Made by a program: the position numbers and the translations under genes
Part shown: positions 1-8,204 of the stretch, piece after piece
How the letters are laid out: each line of letters begins with the position of its first letter
Numbering within the stretch: position 1 is the stretch's first letter
Origin: Methylocystis sp. L43
GTDB lineage: Bacteria > Pseudomonadota > Alphaproteobacteria > Rhizobiales > Beijerinckiaceae
Assembly (NCBI RefSeq): GCF_015709525.1
Contig: NZ_JADNRA010000016.1
Span: 1 to 64,000, forward strand
Direction of reading: 5' to 3'
Length of the DNA: 64,000 nt
The notes under the pieces: model-generated
Told to the model about the DNA's origin: nothing
Database searches by the model: none
What the model saw: the letters and a program-made list of their open reading frames with translations, nothing else

Positions 1-284
1 TCAAAGACAGTGATGTCGAACACGACGTCGAGAGGCGTTCCCCATTCAACTTGTGCGAAGAACTCGACGCCGTTCGCTTCAACGTTGCTGCCATGAGGGC
101 GAATATTCTTTACGAAAATCGGTGCAGCGCCGCGGTGTTTGCTTTTGCCGCCGATCGTGGTGCTCGGCTTCCACTCGCAGGCGGAGATGTGAACAACCGA
201 CTGCGAGGTGATCGGATCCCAGTTGAAATTCAGCCAGCCGGTGGCGACGGACTTCCACCACACGCGAATGGTTCTAGTAGCCAT
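1..284 (-). CDS. Hypothetical protein, cut by the left edge
   Basis: An open frame runs leftward from an ATG at 284 to the window edge without a stop, giving at least 94 residues starting MATRTIRVWWK. A good ribosome binding site (GGGAG) sits 7-10 bases upstream of the ATG. The visible part is rich in Trp, Val and Asn, with no signal peptide, membrane segment or recognisable motif, and looks like a small beta-rich soluble protein. I do not recognise the family. The C-terminus is outside the window, so length and neighbours are unknown. Being coding is supported by the ribosome binding site and an uninterrupted frame. Confidence 0.6.
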   Translation of the reverse strand, partial: MATRTIRVWWKSVATGWLNFNWDPITSQSVVHISACEWKPSTTIGGKSKHRGAAPIFVKNIRPHGSNVEANGVEFFAQVEWGTPLDVVFDITVF

Positions 285-1228
285 TGAGGTCACTCCCTTT
301 CGCAAGAATTAACTTGAGTTTGACGTTTCGAACTTCGCACTGGTTAGCAATGCGCCGCTGGCTCGTCGCTCTTGCGAGCGCCGCTGTTCGTCCCGGCCGA
401 AGCTGTTTGAACTGTGAATGGCTATTTCATCTGCTCAGTAGCATGCGAGCCGTTTTGACGCTTGCTCCGTTCGGATGAGGTCCTAGGTAAGCTTGCGTCC
501 TCTGCGTTGGTCCTCGACAGCGGAGGGAGATTCGCGACTGCTCGCGGCTCGGATCAGAGTCTCGGGCCTTTTCAGGCATGGAGCAGCGAGCGGACTTACG
601 ACAGCGACATCGGGGAGAGATAAGTTACATTAATCGTGCTTGATGCTGATCTGCGCGCCTCGAGCAACGGGATTTGGCCGTGATGGATTGTGGCCGAGAT
701 CCAAAGGCCGTCGACGGCGGCTTGTCGGCGCGCCGGCGATCTCGGCACCGACCTTCTCAGTCGGACATGGCGGGCCGATCACGATCAGCACGCCGGTTAC
801 GATCCACACCAACAGCGGCGGCACGTCCGATCAAATACCGATCTCGCGCGGAAAGTCGGCGCCCAGATGGAGCAGCTCGCGCGCGGCGTCGTCTGCGACG
901 AAGTTAGGTTCCAACTTCGGACCGGCGGCGTAATTAACGAGGCTGCGCTAATGCTCGGCTGGGGTGGAATTGGCTTTGAGCCGCTCGGCAATTCGGTTCA
1001 TGAGTTCCAGGCGAATAACCTCAAATCTTGTGCCGGTCAGTATCGAGTCGGCGGACGGCGCGCCGTCGTCACTGGCCGCTGGTCACAAGAGGGGATGGAA
1101 ACGGTGGTGGGCGAACACTTTTGGACGCAAAGCCGCCGTTGTTTCCGTCCCTGCGAGAAGTCGGCTACATTGCGACGCGACCGAGGTCTGTCTGCTCTCT
1201 CTCCCCAAATTGAAGATGGAGACTGCCG
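285..1228. other. Gene-poor stretch, no supportable gene
   Basis: About 0.94 kb between the partial gene and the DUF1254 gene. Short overlapping open frames occur on both strands, but none has a convincing start, ribosome binding site or family resemblance. One copy of a 32-base repeat shared with position 3814 lies at 1092-1123. The region could be decayed coding DNA. The promoter of the downstream exported protein should lie in its last 200 bases, but I cannot place it. Confidence 0.5.
1092..1123 (+). repeat. 32-bp direct repeat, copy A
   Basis: This stretch matches 3814-3845 in 31 of 32 positions, same orientation, 2.7 kb apart. The only difference is A versus G near position 23. Both copies lie in gene-poor DNA on either side of the DUF1254 gene. 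The flanks share only a few more bases (ACAAG just upstream). It may be a remnant of a mobile element end or of a duplicated gene fragment. No transposase is visible nearby. Confidence 0.7.
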
Positions 1229-2647
1229 TTGCATCTGCATTATGGAAAACAGATTGTCGCCATAGTGGCTCTGGGGCTCGGATCAGTCGCGTTCCAGCAA
1301 GTCGCCCTTGCCGCCGACCCTGTCACCGAACAGGAAGCCTATGAGATCGGCAAGGAGGCCTATCTCTATCTTTATCCGATGATCAGCATGGACGTGACTC
1401 GAAGAGTCATGACCAATGTTGAGCCGGGGAAGAAGCCGGGCGCAGGGCCGATGAACGAATTCCACCATGTGCGGACATATCCGCCGGCGGAGTTTCGGGA
1501 TGTCGTGCGCCCCAATTTCGATACGCTCTACTCCATCGCCTGGCTCGATCTGACCAAGGAGCCGATCATCCTTTCGACGCCCGACACGAAGGGGCGCTAC
1601 TATCTGTTGCCCTTGCTCGACATGTGGACCGACGTCTTCGCGGCGCCTGGCAAGCGCACCAGCGGCGCGCGCGCCGGCGATTTCGCCATTGTCCAGCAGA
1701 ACTGGAAAGGGCGACTCCCCGCCGGCGTAGAGCGGATCGATGCGCCGACGCCCTATGTCTGGATCATCGGGCGCACGCAAACGAACGGACATCAAGATTA
1801 TAACGCCGTCCACGCCGTTCAGGACGGCTATAAGCTCACCCCGCTTTCGCGGTGGCGCAAACCGCCAAAGCCCGTGGCGACGAAGGTCGACCCGAACGTC
1901 GACATGAAAACGCCGCCGCTCGAGCAGGTCGACGCCATGCCGGCGGGCAAATTCTTCTCCTATGGCGCCGAGCTGATGGCAGCCAACCCGCCTCATGTGA
2001 CGGACTGGTCGCAACTCGCGCGGCTGAAGCGCATCGGCATCGAGCATGGCAAAAGCTTCGATTTCGACTCGGCCGATCCCGCCGTGAAGCGCGCGCTTGA
2101 GAAGGCGCGAGCAGATGGGCTTGCGCTGATGAAGGAAAAGACGCCGACGCTGGCGCGCGTCGTGAACGGGTGGCAGATGAACACCGATACGATGGGCGTC
2201 TATGGAGACTACTATTTGAAACGCGCCATCGTCGCGCAGGTCGGGCTTGGCGCGAACCAGCCCGAGGACGCGATCTACCCCCTCAATCTCGCCGACAGCG
2301 ACGGCAAGCCGCTCAAGGGCGAGGAGAAATACGTCCTGCATTTCACGAAAGCCGAGATGCCCCCCGTCGACGCTTTCTGGTCGATTACGCTTTACGACGG
2401 CCAGGGCTTTCAAGTCGGCAATGCGCTGAACCGCTTTGCGATCGGCGACCGCGATCCGCTGAAATACAACGCCGACGGCTCGCTTGATCTTTACATCCAG
2501 AACGCGAGTCCGGGAGCCGAAAAGGAGTCCAACTGGCTTCCTTCCCCTGCGAGTGGAAGCGAAAATCTCACGATGCGCCTCTACGCGCCGAAGCCGCCGG
2601 CGCTTGACGGCCGCTGGGCGCCGCCGGCTGTCAGACCTGCAGAATGA
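1229..2647 (+). CDS. Exported DUF1254/DUF1214 domain protein
   Basis: A 472-residue protein resembling the DUF1254 plus DUF1214 family (function unknown, usually periplasmic). The start is TTG at 1229, chosen because GGAG lies about 8 bases upstream and because it opens directly into a signal peptide (hydrophobic core about residues 9-22, Ala-rich cleavage site near LAADP). The N-terminal domain has the family-typical aromatic stretch YLYLYPMISMD (about 46-56) and NFDTLYSIAWLDL (about 96-108). The C-terminal domain has the FWSITLYDGQGF motif (about 384-395). It is monocistronic, flanked by gene-poor DNA on both sides. Length is normal for a two-domain member. The large opposite-strand frame over it is a GC-codon shadow. 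Cargo or substrate cannot be predicted. Confidence 0.85.
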   Translation: MHLHYGKQIVAIVALGLGSVAFQQVALAADPVTEQEAYEIGKEAYLYLYPMISMDVTRRVMTNVEPGKKPGAGPMNEFHHVRTYPPAEFRDVVRPNFDTLYSIAWLDLTKEPIILSTPDTKGRYYLLPLLDMWTDVFAAPGKRTSGARAGDFAIVQQNWKGRLPAGVERIDAPTPYVWIIGRTQTNGHQDYNAVHAVQDGYKLTPLSRWRKPPKPVATKVDPNVDMKTPPLEQVDAMPAGKFFSYGAELMAANPPHVTDWSQLARLKRIGIEHGKSFDFDSADPAVKRALEKARADGLALMKEKTPTLARVVNGWQMNTDTMGVYGDYYLKRAIVAQVGLGANQPEDAIYPLNLADSDGKPLKGEEKYVLHFTKAEMPPVDAFWSITLYDGQGFQVGNALNRFAIGDRDPLKYNADGSLDLYIQNASPGAEKESNWLPSPASGSENLTMRLYAPKPPALDGRWAPPAVRPAE

Positions 2648-4224
2648 AGATCAAGCTATGATGGGGCGAGGCCCCGGTGTTCTTATCGCGTGGTCAAAGG
2701 TCGGCTCGTGTGAAGCAGTCGCGCGTAACAGGCCGTTCATGACCCCCGCGGCGCTTCGGGGCCCGGAGCTGGGCTTGAGACACTCGGCCCATCTGTTGTT
2801 TTGAGCAGTTTCAATTCAAGCGTTCAGCCTGCATCGCTTCGGGAGACTTCGCGACGCCGTAGCTCAATCTCAACGAGATCTAGGGCTCCTCGAGCGCCTC
2901 AGCTTTCCCAATCGTTCCTGCGTTATCATGGGAGGGTTTTACGCCGTGAGGCTCCGCTTTGCCCCGCATTTCCCTCTTCTGGCGAGCGGCGACATCCATT
3001 GCGCGATCTCGAGCTTGCCTGAGCCTCCGCGTGAGATCCTTCAACTATTCTATTGGTAGCTCTGCGATTTCAGGGGAGCGCGCTACTCCCACGATTTCAT
3101 GCTCGAGCTCGTAGTCGAGAACGATGATCTTCGCCGCCAACTCGCCGAGCGCGCAGACACGCCGGCCGCGTAGGCGTCGCTCGATCTGCTCTCTCCGGAA
3201 CGCTTCGCCGAGCTCGATCGGTTGGTCGCATCCGGTTAGCTCGAGCGCGTGAAGGCCAGGGCGAGATCCAGCGCCGATATTGGCAGGTGTTACCTTGTTT
3301 CTGACGATGGAATTCTCTGAGCTCTCTGTCCGCGCAGTGTTTATAAACATTCAATAAACAGAACCGTCTGCTGGCCTGACGCTGGGTTTACGGAGCAGGT
3401 GTTGCGAATGGAAAATCACCGGGCACAGGCAGCATCCCCATACGAAACAGCGTCCGCTTTATTTGTAGGGTGAACGTGGGGCTTTTAAGGGGTTTGTGTT
3501 TTCATATAGAAGTGCTCACTCTCCGGCGGCGAGAAAAGATTTTGACCTTGGTCGGATCGACGACCGGCCATCGAAGCTGCGTTCCGTGGGCTCGAGAAGC
3601 TTGCAGACGACGACCGTGCCGTCGCCGCCGGCGTTGTCGGCGATCTGACGCGCCAAGGTTGTATGGCGTTGCGGACAGTTTTGATCCGTCTGCTGGCCGG
3701 GGTTGGCAACCTGGTCGCCGTCGAGCATCTCGATGGCGCGTAGCACACACAGCGCCGTCGTGCGCTCCTCACACGCATCGAAAATCTAACGCTTGGTTCC
3801 CGCGACAAGTGAAGGGATGGAAACGGTGGTGGGCGAGCACTTTTGTCCCTCGGTTCTGAGCGACCCCTCCTGAACTAAGATCAAGGAAACATCATCATCT
3901 TAGGCCGAGGAGATGCCGCCGTCATAAGGCGAATCGTCCATTGCGGCCGATCTGTCCATCCCGTTGCCGAATTGCAACTGCTTCCATAATTTTTCCCATC
4001 CTAGCGCGCGAACTACATGCAGTTCGTTGACTTCGCGGCGCTTGATGCCTGACAGTTCGTTGACCTTTATAGGCAGCAGGATTTTGGGACATCAAACGCG
4101 AGCACAAGCCCCATTTGGGCAAGCAATCGCTGTCTCGTCCATCCATGCACTTATCGAGGGCGCAGTATACGGCTTAAGCCGATGCGCATTGACGGAAGTA
4201 TGAGTTAGGCGTTCGAGAGGGTCT
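2648..4224. other. Gene-poor stretch with possible decayed genes
   Basis: About 1.6 kb with no gene I can support. On the minus strand around 3516-3746 a frame reads plausibly (ATG at 3746, RQIADNAGGDGTVVVCKLL) but has no clear ribosome binding site and is blocked upstream by a stop. It may be a gene remnant. Around 3100-3170 a plus-strand frame reads like a short coiled coil (LVVENDDLRRQLAER) and then hits a stop. Copy B of the 32-base repeat lies at 3814-3845. Two near-identical CAGTTCGTTGAC boxes occur near 4020 and 4050. Confidence 0.5.
3814..3845 (+). repeat. 32-bp direct repeat, copy B
   Basis: Partner of the copy at 1092-1123, with 31 of 32 identical bases and the same orientation. 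It sits in gene-poor DNA about 380 bases upstream of the patatin-like gene. No flanking target-site duplication or terminal inverted repeat is evident by eye. Confidence 0.7.
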
Positions 4225-5445
4225 ATGAGCAGCATGAGTAGTGCGTCGCGATGGGCGCGTCTTTTGATCATCGCGGGAATTGTCGTCTCGCTCCTGTCTG
4301 CCTGCTCTTCTTTTGATCGTCGCGGAGCCGTCCCGCCGGCCGAAAGACGTGACGCGGCGGTTCTTCGCATCGCCAACGCGCGGTTCTTCGTCGATCAACC
4401 GGCGGCTATGGCGGCAGAGCAGGAGCTCGCGCTCAATCGCGAGGCCAAAAGTCTTGGGATCAGCAGAGGTGGCATATTGCCCACCGCGCATCTCCTGTCG
4501 CTTTCCGGCGGCGGCGACAATGGCGCCTTTGGCGCGGGGCTGCTGGTCGGATGGACAGCTCATGGCGACCGACCGAAATTCAAGCTCGTAACAGGAGTAA
4601 GCACCGGCGCGTTGATAGCGCCATTCGCCTTCCTCGGTCCCAACTATGACAGTGCGCTGACGGACGTCTACACGAATATCAACCCGTCGAAGGTCTATGA
4701 GAAGAGATTTTTAGCGACAGCAGCACTGACTGAGGACGCGCTGTCGGACTCCACTCCGCTCTATGAGACGATCTCGCATTATGTCGACGAAACGATGCTT
4801 GCGACGATCGCAGCCGAGTATCAGAAGGGACGTCTGCTGCTGATCCAGACGACGGATCTCGACGCCGGCCGGCCCGTGCTTTGGAATATTGGAGCCATCG
4901 CCGCCAGCGGCGACCCCAAATCGCTCGGACTTATTCGTCATGTTCTGCTCGCTTCTGCGTCGATCCCGGCGGCTTTTCCGCCCGTTCTGTTCGACGTGGA
5001 AGCGAATGGAAAAACGTATCAGGAAATGCATGTCGATGGCGGGGCCGTCAGTCAGGCCTTTCTTGTTCCGCCGAGCCTGAACACGCGTGACGTCCTGCAA
5101 CGGTCTGGATTTCAAAGGAAGGCTGTTGTCGCCTACATCATCCGCAATGGTCGCTTGACAGCGGAATGGAGCGATGTGGACCGGTTAACTCTCCCAATCG
5201 CCGAAAAGGCGGTCTCGACCCTGATCAACTATAATGGCGTGGGCGATCTGTATCGAATGTATCTCGTCACCCAGCGAGCCGGAGCCACGTTCAACCTCGC
5301 CTATATCGGCGATGATTTTAACGCGAAGCACCCAGAGGATTTCGACCAGGGATACATGCGCGCTCTGTATCGCTTTGCTTACGAGAAAGCGGTGAAAGGT
5401 TACCCATGGGACCATTCACCGCCCGGGTTTGCTCCCCGTCGGTGA
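4225..5445 (+). CDS. Patatin-like phospholipase, lipoprotein
   Basis: A 406-residue patatin-like serine hydrolase, expected to cleave acyl esters of lipids with a Ser-Asp dyad. An N-terminal hydrophobic segment (12-24) ends in a lipobox LSAC with Cys27, so it should be a lipoprotein. The glycine-rich oxyanion loop SGGGDNGAFGAG is at about 94-105, the nucleophile elbow GVSTG at 124-128 (Ser126), and the catalytic Asp in HVDGG at about 270. All family-essential elements are present. Start ATG 4225 has GAGAGG just upstream; a second ATG four codons later is possible. It stands alone between gene-poor regions. Substrate and role (membrane remodelling or effector-like activity) are open. Confidence 0.9.
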   Translation: MSSMSSASRWARLLIIAGIVVSLLSACSSFDRRGAVPPAERRDAAVLRIANARFFVDQPAAMAAEQELALNREAKSLGISRGGILPTAHLLSLSGGGDNGAFGAGLLVGWTAHGDRPKFKLVTGVSTGALIAPFAFLGPNYDSALTDVYTNINPSKVYEKRFLATAALTEDALSDSTPLYETISHYVDETMLATIAAEYQKGRLLLIQTTDLDAGRPVLWNIGAIAASGDPKSLGLIRHVLLASASIPAAFPPVLFDVEANGKTYQEMHVDGGAVSQAFLVPPSLNTRDVLQRSGFQRKAVVAYIIRNGRLTAEWSDVDRLTLPIAEKAVSTLINYNGVGDLYRMYLVTQRAGATFNLAYIGDDFNAKHPEDFDQGYMRALYRFAYEKAVKGYPWDHSPPGFAPRR

Positions 5446-5897
5446 GGCAGAGCGCCGAGCGAACACAACCACGCCACAGATTGAGCCGCCGATCCTGCCT
5501 CGGACCTCGACGATAACTCACTTTCGAAAGCGATATCTCAAGTCACCGGCCCGGCTTTTGTTACCTGTCGTGGCCGAACTTTTGGCAGTGCTTGTCTCGG
5601 TGCGCGGGGTCGTGGCCGACGAGATCAGGAGCCAGATGCAGGCTCGGCAACATGTCGGGTCGAGGTTGCGATAATGCTCCAGCGGGGCCCCGGCAACTCG
5701 GTTAATTCTTTCGAAGTCATCGGCATTGACCTTTCGCCGGTCCAGATCGGAAGCGCCGACGTGGCATCGGCGCCGACGCTCGGGGAAATCCATCGGGCGC
5801 GGTCAATGGGGCTTCGATCAGACGGCGCGCGTCACCGGCGGCGGGAGCAAGACGGCGGAGGTCAACGGCGGCTGGCGCTTGGCCGCTTAGATCGCCG

Positions 5898-5915
5898 ATG
5901 TGCGCTAGCGCACAT
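5898..5915. promoter_or_regulatory. Perfect 18-bp palindrome, possible operator
   Basis: ATGTGCGCTAGCGCACAT is a perfect inverted repeat with no spacer, typical of a dimeric regulator site. A TATAGT box lies about 30 bases downstream (5946-5951), followed by the paired hairpins and a small open frame. The regulator is unknown. Confidence 0.4.
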
Positions 5916-5979
5916 TTGAGCTTGCGCCCCGAGCGCCAACTCGGCTATAGTTTACGGGCACAGAGGCACATGGAGCGAT

Positions 5980-6010
5980 CGCCGGCAGGGCTTAGAGCAC
6001 CCTGTCGGCG
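5980..6010 (+). other. RNA hairpin 1 with TAGAGCA loop
   Basis: An 11-bp stem (left arm 5980-5990, right arm 6000-6010, one G-U pair) closes the 9-base loop CTTAGAGCA. A second hairpin with almost the same loop follows 12 bases later, which makes chance folding less likely. Confidence 0.45.
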
Positions 6011-6022
6011 GTTATCAGCGAC

Positions 6023-6044
6023 GGCGGGGGTAGAGCACCCCGCC
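6023..6044 (+). other. RNA hairpin 2 with TAGAGCA loop
   Basis: A 7-bp perfect GC stem (GGCGGGG with CCCCGCC) closes the loop GTAGAGCA. It shares TAGAGCACCC with the preceding hairpin and lies 31 bases before the ATG of the small frame at 6076, so it could be a leader structure. Confidence 0.45.
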
Positions 6045-6075
6045 AAACGCCATTCGCTTACCAATTGGACGTCTC

Positions 6076-6246
6076 ATGCCCGCCAACGCCACATCATCGA
6101 CAAGTCGAACCGCATTCGATTGGATTCGGTCGAAGGGCTATGCCCTCGACAAAGATGGATATCTTCACCGGGCGCCGGCCGCTCAGGCGTCGACTGCTCG
6201 CCGCGGGGCGGTCTCCAGAACGCCCATAAGCCATACGAGACCGTAG
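6076..6246 (+). CDS. Doubtful small open frame, 56 codons
   Basis: ATG at 6076 opens a 56-residue frame beginning MPANATSSTSRTAFDW and ending at a TAG inside the CATACG repeats. The first 30 residues read like a protein (Arg/Asp/Gly-rich, FDWIRSKGYALDKDGYLHR). The tail is low complexity. There is no clear ribosome binding site and no family resemblance. It may be the truncated 5' end of a lost gene, since it lies directly after a palindrome and two hairpins. Confidence 0.2.
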   Translation: MPANATSSTSRTAFDWIRSKGYALDKDGYLHRAPAAQASTARRGAVSRTPISHTRP

Positions 6247-6598
6247 ACCATACACCGGCTGGTAAGCCATACGGCTTGAGCGTGAGCGTGAGCGAGCATA
6301 AGCCATACGAAGCTGTAGGCCATACGGAATGCAGTCAATAAACGAACCAATCTGAAGAAAGCCCGTGGGCTATCTGAAGATCGAGCGACGATCTGGAGCG
6401 TTCGGCTGCAACACTTATAGCATGGTCGAAGTAGATCAGGTCGCGTAGGGCGGCGCGCTGGCGTCGATCTGGAACACATGAGGGTCAAAAGCGGGCCAGA
6501 GGCGTGCATTTCGTAAGGAAATATCGAGTGACCGAGACGCGTGACGCGGTCGTGATGCGACCTTGTTCGAAAACCTTGCCTTGCTAACTTGATTTTCT

Positions 6599-6674
6599 TG
6601 GTGGGCCGGGCAGGACTCGAACCTGCAACCAGACCGTTATGAGCGGCCGGCTCTAACCATTGAGCTACCGGCCC
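6599..6674 (-). tRNA. tRNA-Ile (CAU anticodon, lysidine type)
   Basis: A 76-base cloverleaf on the minus strand with a 7-bp acceptor stem (GGGCCGG/CCGGCCC), D-arm GCTC/GAGC, anticodon loop CTCATAA, T-arm GCAGG/CCTGC and encoded CCA. The CAU anticodon with a GGTTAGAGC D-region and a non-initiator acceptor fits the minor isoleucine tRNA, whose C34 is changed to lysidine by TilS to read AUA. Elongator tRNA-Met is the alternative. Its 3' end faces the gene-poor region. Confidence 0.85.
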
Positions 6675-6831
6675 CGAGACGGGGAGGCCCCTCCTATACC
6701 GCAAGCCGGGCGCACGCAATATTGGGCTTGCATCACTCGCTCTGACCCTGTGCTCGCGTTCGCCCTGCGCGCTGTGTACATGCGTCAGCCTGTCTTGCCA
6801 CGGCCCGCGCCGCGCCTGTAAGGCTTTTGGT

Positions 6832-7485
6832 ATGGACGAACATGACGCGCGCGCGGCGATCGTTGACGCCGCGCAAGAGATGGAGCGGCTGGGTCTCAAT
6901 CACGGCTCTGCGGGCAATCTGTCCCTGCGCGTCTGCGACGCCGCGCTCGTCACGCCGAGCGGCGTTCCCAGCCGCGAACTCTCGCCCGATGCGATCGCGC
7001 GCATGCCGCTCGCGGGCGATGGCGCTTTCGACGGTCCGCTGCCGCCGTCGAGCGAGTGGCGCTTCCACCTCGACATCTATCGCGCCCGACCGGACGTGAA
7101 CGCCATCGCGCATATGCATTCGCCCTATGCGACGACGATCGCGACCTTGCGGCGCGATATTCCGGCCGTGCATTACATGATCGCGGCCTTCGGCGGCCCG
7201 ACCGTGCGCTGCGTCGATTACGCGCCCTACGGCACGGCTGAACTGTCGCGACTCGTCGTGGCGGGGCTCGCGGATCGCGATGGCGTGCTGCTCGCCAATC
7301 ACGGCGCCATCGTCACCGGCGCGACAATGCGCAGAGCATTGTGGCGCGCCGTCGAACTCGAAGCGCTCGCGCAAGTCTTCTACCTCGGCGCGCTCGCCGG
7401 CAAACCCGTCGTGCTTTCCGACGAGGAAATCATGCGCACGGTGGAGCGCTTCAAAAACTACGGAACGCGTAAGAGCTCAGAATAA
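6832..7485 (+). CDS. Class II aldolase/adducin family protein
   Basis: A 217-residue zinc-dependent aldolase of the fuculose-1-phosphate aldolase type. Visible catalytic features are Glu75 in SSEWRFH (general acid/base), the zinc ligands His94 and His96 in HMHSPYATTIA, and His157 in NHGAIVTG. The phosphate-binding N-terminal NHGSAGNLS (about 23-31) is also present. Size matches single-domain aldolases. Start ATG 6832 has only a weak AAGG upstream. The next named metabolic gene is MtnA (8205-9293, convergent). This pairing suggests cleavage of 5-methylthioribulose-1-phosphate or 5-deoxyribulose-1-phosphate to DHAP plus an aldehyde (the DHAP shunt). MtnP and MtnK are not in the window, so this remains inference. 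Confidence 0.85.
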   Translation: MDEHDARAAIVDAAQEMERLGLNHGSAGNLSLRVCDAALVTPSGVPSRELSPDAIARMPLAGDGAFDGPLPPSSEWRFHLDIYRARPDVNAIAHMHSPYATTIATLRRDIPAVHYMIAAFGGPTVRCVDYAPYGTAELSRLVVAGLADRDGVLLANHGAIVTGATMRRALWRAVELEALAQVFYLGALAGKPVVLSDEEIMRTVERFKNYGTRKSSE

Positions 7486-7582
7486 TTCGCGCAATTAACC
7501 TCCAACGCATTGACGTTTTTAGCGCCTAAATGATAGGTTGTGACGTCAGGTGAGCCGTGAGCGACAAGTTCGCCACGCGCCG

Positions 7583-7632
7583 AGGGGATGGAGTGCCCCC
7601 CTTAACCGCCGCAAAGGCTGATGACTCCTGCT
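7583..7632 (+). promoter_or_regulatory. Fluoride riboswitch (crcB motif) aptamer
   Basis: The sequence matches the crcB aptamer layout. GGGGATGGAGT (pseudoknot strand GGGG plus P1 5' strand GGAGT) is followed by CCCC (pseudoknot partner), TTAACC, the P2 hairpin GCC-gcaaa-GGC, and TGATGACTCCTGC carrying the P1 3' strand ACTCC. The order, joining bases and all three pairings agree with characterised fluoride riboswitches. It lies 56 bases upstream of the TTG start of a small membrane protein gene on the same strand. Confidence 0.9.
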
Positions 7633-7642
7633 TCGATCGTAA

Positions 7643-7680
7643 CCGCGATTTCACCAATCGCGGGTGCAAGAAGGAGGAGT
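7643..7680 (+). promoter_or_regulatory. Riboswitch expression platform and SD
   Basis: An 8-bp hairpin (CCGCGATT/AATCGCGG, 7643-7663) has no following T-run, so it does not look like an intrinsic terminator. The ribosome binding site AAGGAGGAGT (7671-7680) contains AGGAGT, complementary to ACTCCT (7624-7629) in the aptamer P1 strand. Fluoride-stabilised P1 would then free the ribosome binding site. Translational ON control is inferred from this pairing. Confidence 0.5.
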
Positions 7681-7687
7681 GTAAGCT

Positions 7688-8134
7688 TTGAACCAAGACC
7701 TCGCCGTTTTTATTGTTCCCTTCGCCCTTATTCTCGCTTGCGGTCTACTAACCGCCGGCGGCCTTTACTTCATGGACATTCGCTACCTAAAGAATGCCCG
7801 CTATGCGGTCGCGTCGCTCGCGGCGGGGGCCGTCGTTCTCGCTGTCCTTGAGATCGTCCTATACGGCAGTTCGGTTGGATTTCTCAAAGAGCAGCAGCTC
7901 AAAACTTCTCTCTGTGAACTCGACGCCGAAAGCGCCCATCCCGAGGCGCGCCTCGGCGTTGACCCGGTTGTTCTCTACCAAGCTATCACCGGCTGCATGA
8001 AGGAAGCCGGCTACGAATGGGATGCAGGCCATCGCCACTGCAAGGATGCGCCGGTCGCCACAAATCACTTCTGTTACGCGCCTACAGCTTCATTTGACCG
8101 CGCAATCACCGTACTTCAGATGAGCTTTGAATAG
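7688..8134 (+). CDS. Fluoride-riboswitch-controlled small membrane protein, unknown
   Basis: A 148-residue protein of unknown family. The TTG start at 7688 is set by the strong AAGGAGGAG about 9 bases upstream, directly after a fluoride riboswitch. Two membrane segments are visible (about 6-29 and 38-60), separated by a short basic loop. The remaining 85 residues should lie on one side of the membrane and contain four cysteines (76, 103, 118, 129), with CMKEAGYEW around 103-111. It is neither CrcB/Fluc (longer, four membrane helices) nor a ClC antiporter. Its role in fluoride tolerance is inferred only from the switch. Downstream gene mtnA is convergent, so it is monocistronic. Confidence 0.8.
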   Translation: MNQDLAVFIVPFALILACGLLTAGGLYFMDIRYLKNARYAVASLAAGAVVLAVLEIVLYGSSVGFLKEQQLKTSLCELDAESAHPEARLGVDPVVLYQAITGCMKEAGYEWDAGHRHCKDAPVATNHFCYAPTASFDRAITVLQMSFE

Positions 8135-8204
8135 AAAGAAAGAAGCGCTTCGTGGATGCGAACGCGCGCCGAAGTCGGAATATTCAGCGCCGGCGAACTG
8201 TTCG

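Larger units (their letters stand above)
5446..6598. other. Gene-poor stretch with palindrome and hairpins next to tRNA
   Basis: About 1.15 kb between the patatin gene and the 3' end of tRNA-Ile. It holds an 18-bp palindrome (5898-5915), two hairpins sharing the loop TAGAGCA (5980-6044), a doubtful 56-codon frame (6076-6246), and several copies of AAGCCATACG (6226-6327). No protein family is recognisable in any frame. Its position at a tRNA 3' end fits a decayed integrated element, but I found no integrase and no repeat of the tRNA end. Confidence 0.5.

Noticed and set aside
1283-2413. 376-codon frame antisense to the DUF1254 gene
   Set aside because: The sense strand has a signal peptide, family motifs and a ribosome binding site; the antisense product has none.
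5980-6044. Degenerate tRNA because of the TAGAGCA loops
   Set aside because: TAGAGCA resembles a tRNA D-arm, but no anticodon arm, no GGTTCGAATCC T-arm and no acceptor stem are nearby.
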